Part shown: piece by piece, positions 61,543-64,000 of the stretch
Layout: every line of letters begins with the position of its first letter
Position numbering within the stretch: the stretch's first letter is position 1
Source of the DNA: Syngnathus acus
Lineage: Eukaryota > Chordata > Actinopteri > Syngnathiformes > Syngnathidae
DNA length: 64,000 nucleotides
Direction: 5' to 3'
Assembly (NCBI RefSeq): GCF_901709675.1
Contig: NC_051101.1
Span: 7,770,501 to 7,834,500, forward strand
The notes under the pieces: model-generated
Databases searched by the model: none
What the model was told of the DNA's origin: nothing
What the model saw: the letters and a program-made list of their open reading frames with translations, nothing else
Position numbers and translations under genes: made by a program

Positions 61543-64000
61543 CTGTGGGAAGCAAGGAAGCAAAGCAGCGTGAATACACACAGAATGTGGGATGCTAACA
61601 GTTGATCTTACCCTTACTTAGTCATGAAACTAGCAGAACATTCTGTATTTGAAAGGTTATTTGATGAAAGCAAACAGCCCAATATTTTATCAAATCAGTC
61701 ATATTATGACGAAGACTAATTTTCCCAGGAAGAACGTCTAGGCAGTGACATAATTTACTGTAAGTAGCCACTTGAGTGCTTTACCTTACTCAGCCTGCCA
61801 GTGTTGCTCTGGGCTCTAATAGCGGAAAGAAGAGCAGCCCTCTCATTCTCGTCAGGAGAGGCCTCTTTCGCACTTTGGGCACCAGATGAAGAGATCTAGT
61901 CATGTCAATAGAAGAGGAAAATGTAGGTAATATATATGTCTTCTAGCCTACACGTTCTAAAAAAAAAACAAATTGGGGGCTGATCACAAAGATTACATAT
62001 ACCTATCCGATAACCAGATGGAGAAATATGTCTGTTTTGATCACATGCTTCGGTTGTTCACTTAATGTATGCTACTGTATATATTAAAGGGGGGATGCAC
62101 TTATTCAATGAAAGACGATTAGATATACGTATGTGTATGTGGGGATCGACACTGACAAAACTCAATGTCTCTGATACTACAAAGATCCACTCTCAATTTT
62201 AAATATGCACACTTTTGATATTGTTGATACTAGTCAGACATTTCAGCCAATTGCAATTTTTAGAAAATGCAAAATACTGTCTGATCCGCCATATTTGATC
62301 CGATCGGTGGAAAGTCTGGTTTTAAGTATCTTGTCTTTCTGTTCATCTCCCCCACGCATTATTATTCTACACAATAAAAAAGTTGATGGAGAGCTCACCT
62401 TCCTAAGCTTGTCCTTGCCTCCTCCTGCCTGGATGGCCTCCATTAGGTTACTGTGCAGACAAGTCTCTTTCTCAACAGATCGACACACTACTGGCTTAAA
62501 CTTTTTAACTGGTCCGAACACGTTCCCAGGTGGAGCTCCAGGGAGGACACCACTGTCTGACATACTACGTGAAGATCCAGGGAGAACACTGTTTTCTGAC
62601 ATACTTCGTGAAGGTTCTGGCATTGCTTGCTTTGTCTTGGGCTTGGCAGTTGATTGTTGATAAGAGCTGATTGATGGGCTGGGGCTTCCACACCGATTAG
62701 CCTTACCATCTCGAGTATCGTGTTCAGTTAAAGATATTTGAGTGGGAGCACTTGACTGAAAGTGTTTAATTCTGTCTGATACTGGTCCTAGTGAACGTGA
62801 GCTTCCGTTGATGGATTCATGATTTCCTTCCTTGTCTTCTCTAACTTCTCTCTGGCTTTCTGACACAAATCCAGGGAAGCTCATAGACCTCGCAGGAAAA
62901 GTATGGCAAAGACTAGTGTTATTTAACTTATTATCTGTCAATGATATCTTGGAGGACTGGCGTGGATTGACTTGTATGGAGTGGCCCAGTGAATGGAAGG
63001 CAACATTTTGCGTTGAAGAAGAAGACTGGGAAGGAGCAGACGCAATGTTGGGCTTTTTTGATGTCCTTGGGGCGTATTTATTGATGGCAGATGCCACATA
63101 CTGGCTGGAAGTACGTCTGGCTGGTTTGAGGAAGGCAGGAACGTCTGAACGGAGTGTTGGTTGTGGTTGCTTAATTCTTTCATATACTGAAACATCTTTA
63201 CCCATTTTTGCTTGTGGCTCATTTGCACTATTCATCGCAGCGCTGACTGCAGTATTCATAATTGTGTGTTGTGTTTTCAAGACTTCTCGTCTGTCTGTGT
63301 TCATTGGAGTTACGGCATTGCGAGTATTTTTAATGTTTTCAAAGCTCCCCTTGGCCTTGTCAGTCACACCTGAGCTACAAGGAAGAGCACGTTCTTGTCT
63401 TTCACTACAGCTCCAAAAGGCTTTGGCTTTTTCGACAAGTGGACACTCCTCACTTCTGGTAATTCCTGATTCTGCTGCATCAACTACTCGGTTGTGGTGA
63501 TCAAACGATTTCATAATATTTCCTTGCTCATCAATTTTAATAGCACTAGCAGTTGATTTGGCAGACGCATTTTGCGTTCCACCTTGCATGACAGAAGGCT
63601 TGGGAGGAACAACAGTGAATGTTTTCATACCAAATCGAGAGGTGGGGTTGCAAGTGACTTTCCTAGGCAACGTATTTGAGCTGGAGTTATTTTGGTGAAC
63701 ACTGTTCGTATCTACTTTTTCTGTGGACAATGACCTCTGGATGGCTCGGGGCAGGACAACACCGTCCTCGTGTAAACGATGAGTGTTACTCTTTGTGACG
63801 ATATCAGATCTGTGAGTTATCGTGCTTTTGCTGTGTTCCGGGGAATTGCAAGGTTTCACTGTTGACAGTCTTTGCGTATCGTCTTTCAGATCTTCATTTT
63901 TCTTTTCCTTTGTATACCCACTTGACCTATTTCCCAGTGGGATGCTATGCTGATCAAGATTAGCATTCTGAATACTACTTTTTGTAGTGGAAGCAGCTGT
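61267..64000 (-). CDS. cobl: cobl, cordon-bleu actin nucleator, 3' coding exons (runs off right edge)
   Basis: Cobl nucleates unbranched actin filaments with C-terminal WH2 domains and shapes neurites and other actin structures. Three exons give 663 residues in one phase. A long Ser/Thr-rich, low-complexity exon ends in [16 protein letters not shown]. The next exon carries [20 protein letters not shown], and the last carries [19 protein letters not shown]. These are three WH2 helices with basic LKKV-like ends, as in vertebrate Cobl. [11 protein letters not shown] between the second and third motifs matches human ASEELQSFRDA. grb10 next door agrees with the mammalian GRB10-COBL neighbourhood. 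The N-terminal COBL domain lies outside the window. The WH2-containing COBLL1 has fewer such motifs and different neighbours. Confidence 0.93.
61785..61895 (-). CDS. cobl: cobl coding exon with second WH2 motif
   Basis: Reads [20 protein letters not shown], then [17 protein letters not shown]. Both ends are phase 0. Confidence 0.94.
62399..64000 (-). CDS. cobl: cobl long exon with first WH2 motif (partial)
   Basis: Open without a stop across 534 codons to the window edge. Most of it is disordered Ser/Lys/Thr-rich sequence with motifs such as [20 protein letters not shown] and a repeated SRSMS phrase ([27 protein letters not shown]). It finishes with [18 protein letters not shown] and a GTGAGC donor. 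Confidence 0.95.

Noticed and set aside
61163-61573. 136-codon plus-strand open frame
   Set aside because: Antisense shadow of the cobl exon carrying the third WH2 motif.
62832-63500. 222-codon plus-strand open frame
   Set aside because: It is the antisense shadow of the long cobl exon.

Overview
The window is vertebrate nuclear DNA and most likely comes from a teleost fish. It holds split genes with canonical GT-AG introns, and abundant microsatellites. It also carries a tRNA-derived SINE with a GGAT-type tail, hAT-like MITEs, Tc1/mariner debris and LINE 3' tails. The SINE resembles one I associate with syngnathid (pipefish/seahorse) genomes, but that is an impression and was not searched. 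No bacterial, plasmid, phage or CRISPR feature is present.

Four protein-coding genes were reconstructed by exon joining, with splice phases checked at every junction. Bases 1-2072 (minus) are the 5' part of taf2, a TFIID subunit; it runs off the left edge. Bases 4295-7645 (plus) are a complete cndp1, a secreted M20 carnosine dipeptidase of 11 coding exons and 494 aa. Bases 11442-56300 (minus) are a complete grb10 adaptor gene. It has a non-coding first exon in a CpG-rich promoter near 56.0-56.35 kb and 16 coding exons that give 624 aa with RA, PH, BPS and SH2 domains. Bases 61267-64000 (minus) are the 3' coding exons of cobl (cordon-bleu), with three actin-binding WH2 motifs; it runs off the right edge.

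The remainder is intron and intergenic sequence. The four large 5' introns of grb10 (19.7-32.1, 35.5-44.1, 44.2-47.1 and 47.2-56.0 kb) hold most of the mobile-element debris and a few unique stretches that look like regulatory sequence. The region from 7.65 to 11.44 kb holds the grb10 3' UTR, with a striking (GT)n(AT)n(AC)n self-complementary microsatellite. The gap from 56.35 to 61.2 kb separates the grb10 promoter from the cobl 3' end.

The genes do not form a pathway. taf2 is general transcription, cndp1 is extracellular dipeptide hydrolysis, grb10 damps insulin/IGF receptor signalling, and cobl nucleates actin. grb10-cobl adjacency is also seen in mammals, whereas taf2 and cndp1 lie on other chromosomes in human. 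The observations most worth checking are an apparent AT-AC intron 1 in taf2, a candidate internal grb10 promoter and first exon near 21.3 kb, and exon-like segments on the minus strand that flank cndp1 and may mean it is nested in another gene.
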